DNA of 6,930 bases from JBNJEM01 sp051745935 (GTDB lineage Bacteria > Planctomycetota > Planctomycetia > Pirellulales > Pirellulaceae). The stretch's first letter is position 1, and the number at the start of each line of letters is the position of its first letter. The stretch is from contig JBNJEM010000431.1 in NCBI GenBank assembly GCA_051745935.1, forward strand, positions 1 to 6,930, in the 5' to 3' direction. The position numbers and the translations under genes were made by a program. This document shows, one piece after another, positions 1-5,635 of the stretch. Under the pieces are notes generated by a model, which saw nothing but the letters and a program-made list of their open reading frames with translations, ran no database searches and was not told the DNA's origin.

Positions 1-72
1 GACTCGGAGCTTCCTGAAGAGCGTGATCGCGAAGCCGTCAATGAGCTGTTGGTGCGGGTGCGGCTCGGCTGA
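1..72 (+). CDS. C-terminal end of an unknown protein (5' partial)
   Basis: Frame 1 is open from the first base to a TGA at 70-72 and encodes 23 residues, DSELPEERDREAVNELLVRVRLG. The piece is charged and probably helical, as expected for a protein C-terminus, but it is too short to assign to a family. Nothing coding follows directly. The next recognisable sequence is the transposase fragment at 245. That this is a real gene end rests only on the open frame and composition, so it could be chance. Confidence 0.35.
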   Translation, partial: DSELPEERDREAVNELLVRVRLG

Positions 73-244
73 TTTCCACGGCCTCTGCTCCGAGGGCTGA
101 CTCGACGACACAGCAGCCCTCTCGCCATGCGGAACGGTACTGCAATGCGGGCTGCCTGGATTACGGACAGGGCCAAACGAAGACACTCAAACTCTGAGGG
201 GCGCGGACGGTGGAGGGGGTAGTTCGGCTGGCCTGAAAACCTGT

Positions 245-478
245 GTGTCTTCGTTCCGGGCCTTACCGCTGTGCAACTGGCCGTTACGCTGTCCCGAAGA
301 CTGGCCGCGTCACGTCAACGAACCCTTGACAGACGAGGAGATCAAAACCGTGCGAACGAGTGCCGAGCGCGGCTCTCCCCACGGTCAACGTGATTGGGTG
401 GAGGAGACGACCAAAGCACTCGATCTGGAACGTACTCTGCGTCCCGCCAGTCGCCCCCCGAAATCAGGCCCATCTTGA
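245..478 (+). pseudogene. C-terminal remnant of a REP-associated tyrosine (Y1/HUH) transposase, RAYT type
   Basis: The 77 residues contain the conserved tail of the RAYT family: a 'PLCNWPL...DWPRHVNEPLTDEEI' block, then 'RTSAERGSPHGQRDWVEETTKALDLERTLRPASRPPK', which follows the family pattern of VNEPQTEAEL, RG.PFG...W, LGLESTLRPRGRP. In intact members this tail follows a catalytic Y1 domain with the HUH motif and nicking tyrosine. That domain is absent: the frame is open upstream only to a TGA at 98-100, and the residues before 245 do not resemble it. Around 200-235 another frame reads 'GRWRG' before a stop, possibly the eroded 'EDWRWSSL' motif. Intact RAYTs mobilise REP palindromes by single-strand cleavage. 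This fragment cannot. The GTG at 245 is only the first start-like codon, not a true start. The family call is from memory of its motifs. Confidence 0.65.
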
Positions 479-572
479 TCTCCCAAACGCTTCTTTGATT
501 CCCCCAACTGATCAACTCACACAATCGCGGCAACGGCATATTGCCCCATCTACCTGGTCATCCGGAATAAGC

Positions 573-588
573 GTGCCTGTCCCCATTT
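573..588. repeat. Possible RAYT-associated intergenic repeat motif
   Basis: The 16-mer GTGCCTGTCCCCATTT lies about 95 bases after the transposase fragment. Motifs of this form (reverse complement AAATGGGGACAGGCAC) recur between genes in many environmental bacterial genomes, often near RAYT transposases. Only one copy is in the window, so its repeat nature rests on recollection and on the neighbouring transposase tail. The minus-strand frame across it reads 'MGTGTLIP', a typical artefact of genes called through such repeats. Confidence 0.4.
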
Positions 589-987
589 CCTCCTGATGAC
601 GTTCTTGCATGCTGGCGCAGATGGCGAGAAGCTCTTCATCTTCATGGATCTGCCGCAGTTTCTCAGGCTCGCCGTCGTCGTCGTCACGCAGTTTCACCAA
701 CGCGTCCCAAGACTTTGATCCGTGCGGCAGCCTGTGTCCTGAATGTTCGAACACCGTGCTCACCATCAGCGGTAAGTGGCCGACAGCCGACACGGAACAT
801 AAGCCGCCGGAAAGACCTTCGAGGGTCAGCTTGAGACCCGAGTATATGACTATTTGAGGGCGGAGTCGTGCCACACATCGAAACGATGAGTACCAGCTAA
901 TCACACAACGAATCGCGGGTGAGAAAATCGGACATTACCCCCCCCAGCAACCAGTGGAATGTGAGTGGAATGGCTTCGAACCCCGTT

Positions 988-1014
988 TTAACACGGAGAG
1001 AAAGGCGATATATT
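988..1014 (+). promoter_or_regulatory. Candidate sigma-70-type promoter for the sigma factor gene
   Basis: TTAACA at 988-993 (five of six matches to TTGACA) and TATATT at 1009-1014 (five of six to TATAAT) lie in the AT-rich stretch before the gene. The spacer is 15 bases, shorter than the preferred 17, so the call is weak. Transcription would begin near 1020. That agrees with translation from the GTG at 1087 and disagrees with a start at 919. Confidence 0.25.
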
Positions 1015-1086
1015 CATAGAATAAAGAGATTTGTTCCTGTCACATCTGGGCCGACAAGGGCGTCTTTAGAATATAGGAGCGAGGAG

Positions 1087-1698
1087 GTGTCAACGGAATC
1101 GCGAGTACGGGCGTGGTTAAACCTGATCCGCATGGGTGATGGCAAAGCCGCGGAAGGAGCTAAGGAAGAGCTCTTGCGCTTGTATCGACCGAGGATCCGA
1201 GACTACGTAGCTACGCAATCCAGAGCCCGAAAACTCGTGTTTGGTGACTGCTCGGATGTCACCCAAGATGTATGTAGGAAAGCTTACGACAAGATTGGAT
1301 TCTTCAAAGGTGACGATGAGAATACTCTCTGGGCCTGGTTGAAGCAAATTGCCGCGCGAGAAGTGATTTCGAAGACTCGGGGTGAGTTGACTGAAAAGCG
1401 CAACCGGCAGCGGACGCATGGAGATAGTGCGCTTCTGCGGGGAGTGCGCGACGAACAAGCAATTCCGCCTGACAAATTGCTGTCCGCCGAAAGACGCGAA
1501 CGGATTCACGCAGCGATACGTGAACTGTCCCGTAACGATCAAAAGGTCATTGAACTGAGGTTCTTTCACCACAAGTCGTACAAGGAAATCGGCGAATTGC
1601 TCGACGTTAATCCGAATACAATCACGAGACGCTGTCTACGTGCTATCGAAAAACTCAGGCTTAATTCAACCGACTTGGATGGGTTCCTTACCGAGTGA
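1087..1698 (+). CDS. ECF-like RNA polymerase sigma-70 factor, planctomycete type
   Basis: This 203-aa protein would direct RNA polymerase to a specific set of promoters. Region 2 spans about residues 24-97: 'LLRLYRPRIRDYVATQS', then 'DCSDVTQDVCRKAYDKIGFFKGDDENTLWAWLKQIAAREV', equivalent to the 'DpSDlVQet...F.G.....AWL..I' core of planctomycete ECF-like sigmas. Region 4 spans about 135-192, with 'LSRNDQKVIELRFF' and the helix-turn-helix 'SYKEIGELLDVNPNTITRRCLRAIEKL'. No C-terminal extension or membrane anchor is seen. I chose GTG 1087 because AGGAG at 1075-1079 sits 7 bases before it and the domain begins just after. The frame is open further upstream, with GTG 919 and ATG 970 possible, but neither has a good ribosome binding site, and the added 56 residues are basic with no domain. 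No anti-sigma gene adjoins it. The kinase 2.5 kb downstream is a possible, unproven partner. Confidence 0.9.
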   Translation: MSTESRVRAWLNLIRMGDGKAAEGAKEELLRLYRPRIRDYVATQSRARKLVFGDCSDVTQDVCRKAYDKIGFFKGDDENTLWAWLKQIAAREVISKTRGELTEKRNRQRTHGDSALLRGVRDEQAIPPDKLLSAERRERIHAAIRELSRNDQKVIELRFFHHKSYKEIGELLDVNPNTITRRCLRAIEKLRLNSTDLDGFLTE

Positions 1699-2066
1699 TT
1701 GGAGCAGGCGACGCAACAATAAGTACAAGCTGCGCGCAGGATTTCAAAAGGCGAACCGGTCGTTAAACAACTACTGGGGACAAGGGGACCTGCCGCTCAG
1801 AGAATACATCTATCATCGAAAGCAGGCCTATCCGGATATCAGCGCAAACGATGCAACCGTACCTATCTCAGCACCTACGGGGTAGCTCAAAAGGCCTTGG
1901 AAGCCGACGGTACCGCGGAGTCGTTGGGGAACGTGTTGGTCATAGTCTGGTAAGGCCATATATCGAATACCTGCGGCGTCTTTCACGAGGGGTCAGCAAG
2001 GATGAGGACTTACGCGGAAACCTCGCACGAGCCGCGAGAGAAACGCTGCGTCGGTTCCGGCAGTAG
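1679..2066 (+). pseudogene. Probable decayed small gene, coding signal split over three frames
   Basis: Three overlapping frames each look protein-like in a different part. From ATG 1679, overlapping the sigma stop by 20 bases, one frame gives 68 residues including 'NKYKLRAGFQKANRSLNNYWGQGDLPLREYIYHRKQAYPDI' and stops at 1885. A second, with no ATG, gives 'YLSTYGVAQKALEADGTAESLGNVLVIVW' and stops near 1953. A third ends at TAG 2064-2066 with 'SLVRPYIEYLRRLSRGVSKDEDLRGNLARAARETLRRFRQ'. The simplest reading is one small gene of about 110-125 codons broken by two frameshifts. The alternative is one or two genuine short ORFs (1679-1885 and 1851-2066) plus chance. Neither has a good ribosome binding site. 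No family is recognised. The third frame ends five bases before the attC-like element. Confidence 0.3.
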
Positions 2067-2071
2067 GCAGG

Positions 2072-2140
2072 CTCACAAGGCGTTCTACCCAACCACTATT
2101 CCGCTAGCGCTCGCTAGCGGCAGATCAGCTTACTTGTTCG
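2072..2140 (+). repeat. Imperfect palindromic element, degenerate attC-like site upstream of the two-gene unit
   Basis: The outer arms ACAAG (2075-2079) and CTTGT (2133-2137) can pair around a strong central hairpin. The element shares with the one at 4022-4124 the 8-mer AGGCGTTC (here 2078-2085) in the left arm. In the right arm the 14 bases at 2127-2140 match 11 of 14 with 4105-4118, both running from AGCTT to GTTCG. Unlike the downstream element, the inner arms (2086-2100 against 2121-2126) do not pair well. It may be a decayed copy or a different member of the same dispersed family. It lies between the end of the decayed gene (2066) and the ATG at 2163. Confidence 0.35.
2101..2120. repeat. 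Perfect inverted repeat, 9-bp arms
   Basis: CCGCTAGCG (2101-2109) and CGCTAGCGG (2112-2120) are exact reverse complements separated by CT. In single-stranded DNA or RNA this would fold as an 8-bp stem with a 4-base loop. No T-run follows, so it is not a typical intrinsic terminator. It lies 42 bases before the ATG at 2163 and could be the tip of the attC-like element, a protein binding site, or a structure in the leader of that gene. Confidence 0.85.
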
Positions 2141-2162
2141 GCGACGGAACGGAGAATACGCG

Positions 2163-3386
2163 ATGACAATGAAACCTCACGAAATATGGGATTGTTCTGC
2201 TGGAACAGTTGCCCTAGCAGAAGTCGAAATGGCGGGTCAGCGGATGATTGCTGCCAATGTTCGTGTCCGGGAGAGAGAAGCGCGGGCAATGGCGACACAT
2301 CCACCTAGCTGCCAAGTGGGTTGTCGCCTCTTCAACGTGGAGGATGTAGTCGTCGCCTTTCTGCTTTTCCGATTCGATGACCATGAGCAAGCCTACATCA
2401 GCACCATCAATCTGTGCGATGGATTCACAATCGAGCCGTTGCTCCACGAACTGGCAAACGGAGAACCACTCGTGGTATTCCTGTTTGAGAACGAGCCGGA
2501 ACCGATTGTTGGCTGGGATCTAGAACTTAGTCGGGAGCCTTGGACAAGTCTCCTCAGGGCGACTGCAGAACACGGCACGTGGAGTGAGCAGGATTTCCAA
2601 ACGGCCTTGAGAGTTGTGTTATCCAACGTTGACATTGAACAGCTTTGGGATTGGCCTCCAGCTCCTCATGTATCATCATTACCCAAAGTTCGCACGACTA
2701 GCACTTCCGAAGATTTAGCGGAGACGGAGGAATCGCTTCGGGAAGCGGGCATGGGAGAATTGGTGGATGCTTTGGGTCGGGCCATTCGAGAACGGAGCGG
2801 CCCAGTGGACATCTGCACACACCTGACCAACGTTGTTCTCACTTCGGGGAAGGACCATTTCGCAATGGGCATCCTCGGCCAACCGAGCGCGGGCAAGCGC
2901 ACCCTGGCGAAGAACCTGTCAGACCAGCTCCAGCGCCACGCTCGGAAGGCCGCAACCGTTTTTGTGGACGACTGCTACTACATCGAGCCGATGCCCGGGA
3001 TTCGGATGCGCCGCGGCAATCTCGCGCGGGACATCCGGGAGTTCCAAGAGGGCGCGGAAGTCTACGTCGCTGGGGGTGACCGCATCGAATCCGGAACGAC
3101 GGTCCTGCTTCTTCTCGCCACCCTCAAGTATCTTCCCGAAGACCTCGCCGCTTGGGAGGCACTCGATTACTTGGTATTCGTCACGGCCCGCCATGGCCAG
3201 GAGCGACTGCGGCGCCGGATCGAATTGGAAACCAAGCCGAAGGAGGAAGGCGGGCCCGGCCGCTCCGAGGGAGAGGTCATTGGGGAGTTCACGCAGGACC
3301 AACTCCGAGAGCACGCGACGGTACACATGATCCGGCAAGCGGACTGCGTCTGGCTCCAGGACACGAATCAAATCGGGAGATTCTAG
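2163..3386 (+). CDS. P-loop NTPase with uridine/adenylate-kinase-like C-terminal domain and unknown N-terminal domain
   Basis: A 407-aa soluble protein. Residues 1-165 are an unrecognised alpha/beta domain, followed by a Ser/Thr/Glu-rich linker (170-192). From about 230, 'AMGILGQPSAGKRTLAKNL' forms a Walker A motif (G239-T247) of the GxxxxGKxT type, as in adenylate kinases (GKGT). The Ser/Thr usually directly after the lysine is replaced by R246. Next come 'FVDDCYY' (D269, D270), in the place of the uridine-kinase 'DDFY' strand, and an Arg-rich lid-like segment (345-375: 'ERLRRRIELETK...GRSEGEV'). These point to the nucleoside/nucleotide kinase fold. The substrate cannot be read from sequence. 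The ATG has GGAG at 2151-2154, 8 bases upstream. The gene ends 16 bases before the next one, so the two are probably co-transcribed. Base composition rises sharply at the domain boundary, suggesting a fusion of parts with different histories. Confidence 0.85.
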   Translation: MTMKPHEIWDCSAGTVALAEVEMAGQRMIAANVRVREREARAMATHPPSCQVGCRLFNVEDVVVAFLLFRFDDHEQAYISTINLCDGFTIEPLLHELANGEPLVVFLFENEPEPIVGWDLELSREPWTSLLRATAEHGTWSEQDFQTALRVVLSNVDIEQLWDWPPAPHVSSLPKVRTTSTSEDLAETEESLREAGMGELVDALGRAIRERSGPVDICTHLTNVVLTSGKDHFAMGILGQPSAGKRTLAKNLSDQLQRHARKAATVFVDDCYYIEPMPGIRMRRGNLARDIREFQEGAEVYVAGGDRIESGTTVLLLLATLKYLPEDLAAWEALDYLVFVTARHGQERLRRRIELETKPKEEGGPGRSEGEVIGEFTQDQLREHATVHMIRQADCVWLQDTNQIGRF

Positions 3387-3402
3387 AGCCGGAGGAGTTG
3401 AA

Positions 3403-4011
3403 ATGGTCTCTTCAGAGTCACGCGCGGCGTTGGAGGCCTCTCTCTCGCGATATCTCTGCCAGCAGGGGGTGTCCGGAATAACTGATAACAGGCGGTTGGC
3501 CGTCCTGGTAGAGAATGCGTTCAACGCGGTTCGGAGATCTTCCGGCGGGCCACCAACCCTGGTCCTACAGTGGGAGTTTTCTGAACTGCTTCCCCCGTCC
3601 TGGCGTACCGCGAATGATGACTGCCCAGAGTGGCTCAAAATCGTGTGGCCGGAGATCGGACCTCTGAAGGATAAACCGGACTACATCAGCACGGTCAAGC
3701 TTGTCGACACTATCAAAAAGCAGGGATGGGTCCAGGACGCGGATGATGTTCTCGTCGTTGCCCATCCAGATCAGCTTACCCTGTGCCTCGAAATCGTCTG
3801 GCACTTCGGGTTCAAGCCTGTGGCGATCCGGAACATATCGCCCGCCAGCGGAGCGCCTTGGTACGACGTACAATCTGGGCAGATTTGGACTACGGACAGG
3901 CTGTTGTATTTGATTCACCGAATCGTCGGGACCTGGAACTTTCTCCGCGAACACAAACTCAACGAGGCAGCCGTGAAGGTTTGGGAGTCACAGGGGCCAG
4001 TTATCCGGTAA
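3403..4011 (+). CDS. Uncharacterised 202-aa protein, weak YdcF/DUF218-like resemblance
   Basis: ATG 3403 follows a strong GGAGGAG (3391-3397) at 5 bases, so the start is secure. The protein is soluble, with no signal peptide or membrane segment. Residues 1-45 look helical. A strand 'PTLVLQWEFSELLP' (51-64) follows, then a Trp-rich middle (67-83). The most family-like part is 'DDVLVVAHPDQLTLCLEIVWHFGFKPVAI' (114-142) followed by 'YDVQSGQIWTTDRLLYLIHRI' (154-174). This recalls the C-terminal half of YdcF/SanA-like DUF218 proteins (a 'VVAHP.HL.R', then 'YD..S.Q.WTR..' pattern), though the resemblance is from memory and may be superficial. It lies 16 bases after the P-loop gene and probably shares its transcript, so a joint role is likely but unknown. 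Its stop is 10 bases before the attC-like palindrome, the arrangement seen in integron cassettes. Confidence 0.85.
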   Translation: MVSSESRAALEASLSRYLCQQGVSGITDNRRLAVLVENAFNAVRRSSGGPPTLVLQWEFSELLPPSWRTANDDCPEWLKIVWPEIGPLKDKPDYISTVKLVDTIKKQGWVQDADDVLVVAHPDQLTLCLEIVWHFGFKPVAIRNISPASGAPWYDVQSGQIWTTDRLLYLIHRIVGTWNFLREHKLNEAAVKVWESQGPVIR

Positions 4012-4021
4012 TCGTAGCGTG

Positions 4022-4124
4022 GCAGAACCAGGCGTTCCAGCAGACGACCGCCGCCTTCTTGCTTTCCGGGAGTTCATTGCTCACTGTGGCGGCGGCCGCT
4101 GCTGAGCTTTACTGTTCGTTATCG
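4022..4124 (+). repeat. Bipartite imperfect palindrome with attC (59-be)-like architecture
   Basis: Left arm: GAAC (4025-4028), 9 unpaired bases, CAGCAG (4038-4043), ACGA, CCGCCGCC (4048-4055). Right arm: GGCGGCGG (4088-4095), CCG, CTGCTG (4099-4104), 9 unpaired bases, GTTC (4114-4117). Every block has an exact reverse-complement partner, and the two 9-base spacers are equal. Between the inner blocks the left arm has one extra A (4044), like the extrahelical base in the L'' box of attC sites. The invariant AAC and GTT core triplets are present. The full R'' and R' consensus (RYYYAAC, GTTRRRY) is not met, and no integrase is in the window. It could instead be a dispersed planctomycete palindrome or a transcription terminator. 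Its asymmetry matches a cassette carrying + strand genes to its left. Confidence 0.5.
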
Positions 4125-4155
4125 AGACACTGAGTTTGATTTGGAAAGGGCTCCG

Positions 4156-5634
4156 ATGAACTTCTCGCCAGACGAATCTTTAACAGACGAGGGCAACATT
4201 CCGCGAGACGAGCTCGAAACGATTCTGGCTCAGATCGTGGAAGCCGCCGAACGTGGGGAGCCGGTCGACTTGGACGCTTGGCTACCAGGTGACCCGGCGG
4301 CGCAGCAACGTGCTTGGGAGCTAATTGGAAAAGTCCGTGCGCTCGCCGGCCTCGGTCGTCGGTGTGGCAAGCTCTCTCATCCTAAAGAACTCTGCGGCCG
4401 CAGGCTCGACGAATACCAGATTCAGGACGAGCTCGGACGAGGGGGGTTCGGCGTTGTCTACCGTGGCGTTCACGTGAAACTGGGGCAGCGGGTTGCGATT
4501 AAGTGCCTTCGGCCGGAGTTGCTGTTGGATCCGCATTTCCGGCAGCGTCAGCAGAGGGAAATGGAAATCCTCGGCGGGCTCGAGCACAAGAATATCCTGA
4601 GGCCGCTCGACGCTCGGGTTGTAGAGGGGATTCCACTAATTGTGACAGAGTTCGTGGAGGGTGAAAATCTCGCCTCTCTGATAGAAAGAGCAGGCAAGCT
4701 ATCGCTGGCAGAGACCTGTGAGATCGCACGGCAAGTTGCCGATGGCCTCGACTACGCCCACCAGCACGATGTCGTCCATCGCGACGTCAAACCGCACAAC
4801 ATCATCTACAATGAGAAATCGGGGCTGGTGAAGATTCTGGATTTCGGGCTTTCACGACTTACTTGCGGCACTGGCACACTTGACGCGTCGCTTACGAGCG
4901 AAAGTATGTACGTTGGAGCCCCTGCATATACTGCTCCAGAGCAGTGGATCAGGGCGAGTGACGTGACAGGCAACGCGGATGTGTATGCACTCGGATGCGT
5001 GATATACTATTGCCTCCACGGGCGCGCCATGTACGAAGGCGACTCCCACATGGAACTCGCTTTTGAGCACTGCCACGGACCGACGCCGGAGCTAGGGAAT
5101 GTTCCCGAGGATCTTCGAAGACTGTGGCGGCGGATGGTGTCGAAAACCCCAGATGATCGACCTTCCGCCAGTAGTGTATCCCGGTTTCTTGTCAATCTCT
5201 GCGCCGGTAACCTGGCCAGCATACTTCCACGGCTCATCGAGCAGTTGGAAGAGCCCCATGTTTGTGGCCTGCTCCGCGACGAAATGTCATTGGTCAGGAC
5301 GCATTTTGGTCGGCTGACGCCCCTGCGAGCGATGTCATTGTTTCGTGATGCAGGCAGTCTTCTTACAGCCAAACGCGGGATGTCCGGAGAAGAACGGGCG
5401 CTTTGCGCCCTTGTTTTTGCTTGCCTTGAGATTGAAAAACACGATCTTGCATTCCAAATTGGTAAGAGGGTCATCGAGCAAGTACCTAATTGTTCTGAAG
5501 TCCGTCATTATACGGCTGTCGCAGCGATTCATTACCGCGCAGAATCGCCGGAAGAAGGCGAAGAGTATCTCAGAGCTCAGAGAAGCCGTCCGTCTAGAGG
5601 AAAACGTGCAGCGTACTCCAGGACGCGGCCATGA
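4156..5634 (+). CDS. Serine/threonine protein kinase with TPR-like region, prematurely terminated
   Basis: A Hanks-type kinase, 492 aa as it stands. Residues 17-62 form a leader typical of planctomycete kinases ('ETILAQIVEAAERGEPVDLDAWL'). The kinase domain spans about 87-348: glycine loop GRGGFGVV (94-101), K116 in VAIK, alpha-C E135, catalytic HRDVKPHN (208-215), DFG (229-231), APE (260-262), DVYALG (275-280) and R335. All catalytic residues are present and it is an RD kinase, so activity is expected. No membrane segment follows. Residues 350-473 are helical and TPR-like. After R473 a 7-bp duplication shifts the frame, and 19 foreign, Arg-rich residues precede the TGA at 5632-5634. Without it the protein would run to 6412 (749 aa). 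ATG 4156 is preferred over TTG 4141 because AAAGGG (4145-4150) lies 5 bases before it. Confidence 0.92.
   Translation: MNFSPDESLTDEGNIPRDELETILAQIVEAAERGEPVDLDAWLPGDPAAQQRAWELIGKVRALAGLGRRCGKLSHPKELCGRRLDEYQIQDELGRGGFGVVYRGVHVKLGQRVAIKCLRPELLLDPHFRQRQQREMEILGGLEHKNILRPLDARVVEGIPLIVTEFVEGENLASLIERAGKLSLAETCEIARQVADGLDYAHQHDVVHRDVKPHNIIYNEKSGLVKILDFGLSRLTCGTGTLDASLTSESMYVGAPAYTAPEQWIRASDVTGNADVYALGCVIYYCLHGRAMYEGDSHMELAFEHCHGPTPELGNVPEDLRRLWRRMVSKTPDDRPSASSVSRFLVNLCAGNLASILPRLIEQLEEPHVCGLLRDEMSLVRTHFGRLTPLRAMSLFRDAGSLLTAKRGMSGEERALCALVFACLEIEKHDLAFQIGKRVIEQVPNCSEVRHYTAVAAIHYRAESPEEGEEYLRAQRSRPSRGKRAAYSRTRP
5569..5582 (+). repeat. Exact 7-bp tandem duplication that breaks the kinase-TPR frame
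   Basis: CTCAGAG occurs at 5569-5575 and again immediately at 5576-5582. Deleting either copy gives Y-L-R-E-A-V-R-L-E-E-N across the junction, a natural TPR helix, and joins the kinase frame to the one ending at 6412 with no other change. The arithmetic fits: 4156-6412 minus 7 bases is 2250, exactly 750 codons. Slipped-strand replication commonly makes and removes such duplications. Confidence 0.95.
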
Positions 5635-5635
5635 T

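Larger units (their letters stand above)
479..1086. other. Gene-poor stretch between the transposase remnant and the sigma factor
   Basis: No convincing gene is visible in these roughly 600 bases. The longest frame is on the minus strand (904 down to 512, GTG start, 130 residues). Its middle part, around 'SWDALVKLRDDDDGEPEKLRQIHEDEELLAICASMQ', has protein-like acidic, helical composition. It has no recognisable domain or clear ribosome binding site, and its end runs through the repeat-like motif at 573-588. It may be the remnant of a small gene. The DDDD comes from a CGT/GTC trinucleotide run near 673-685. A run of eight C lies at 938-945. The sequence becomes markedly AT-rich from about 1000 to 1075, as expected for the promoter and leader of the sigma gene. 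Confidence 0.5.

Noticed and set aside
512..904. A 130-codon minus-strand frame with an acidic, protein-like middle
   Set aside because: It has no domain, no good ribosome binding site, and an end created by the repeat-like motif at 573-588. I describe it as a possible remnant only, not as a gene.
1117..1572. A 151-codon minus-strand frame
   Set aside because: It lies wholly antisense to the sigma factor gene, whose conserved regions 2 and 4 establish the plus strand as coding.
2101..2120. The perfect hairpin as an intrinsic terminator
   Set aside because: No run of T follows the stem on either strand, so a standard Rho-independent terminator is not supported.
2919..3638. A long minus-strand frame of 239 codons
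   Set aside because: It lies antisense across the well-supported P-loop gene and the 202-aa gene in their GC-rich part, where antisense stops are rare. The plus-strand genes have domains and strong ribosome binding sites.
3783..4133. A plus-strand frame running out of the 202-aa gene and through the palindrome
   Set aside because: Its first two thirds are a shadow of the 202-aa gene. The rest is a translation of the palindrome arms (Ala-rich from GGCGGCGGCC), not protein-like sequence.
5345..5568. The upstream part of the frame that ends at 6412, starting at ATG 5345
   Set aside because: Before 5569 the kinase frame has the TPR-like sense and this frame is its shadow. Real coding in this frame begins only after the 7-bp duplication.
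5560..5634. Programmed ribosomal frameshifting as the way to join the two kinase halves
   Set aside because: A +1 shift would be needed, and I see no known slippery site or stimulatory structure. The exact 7-bp duplication explains the frame change more simply.
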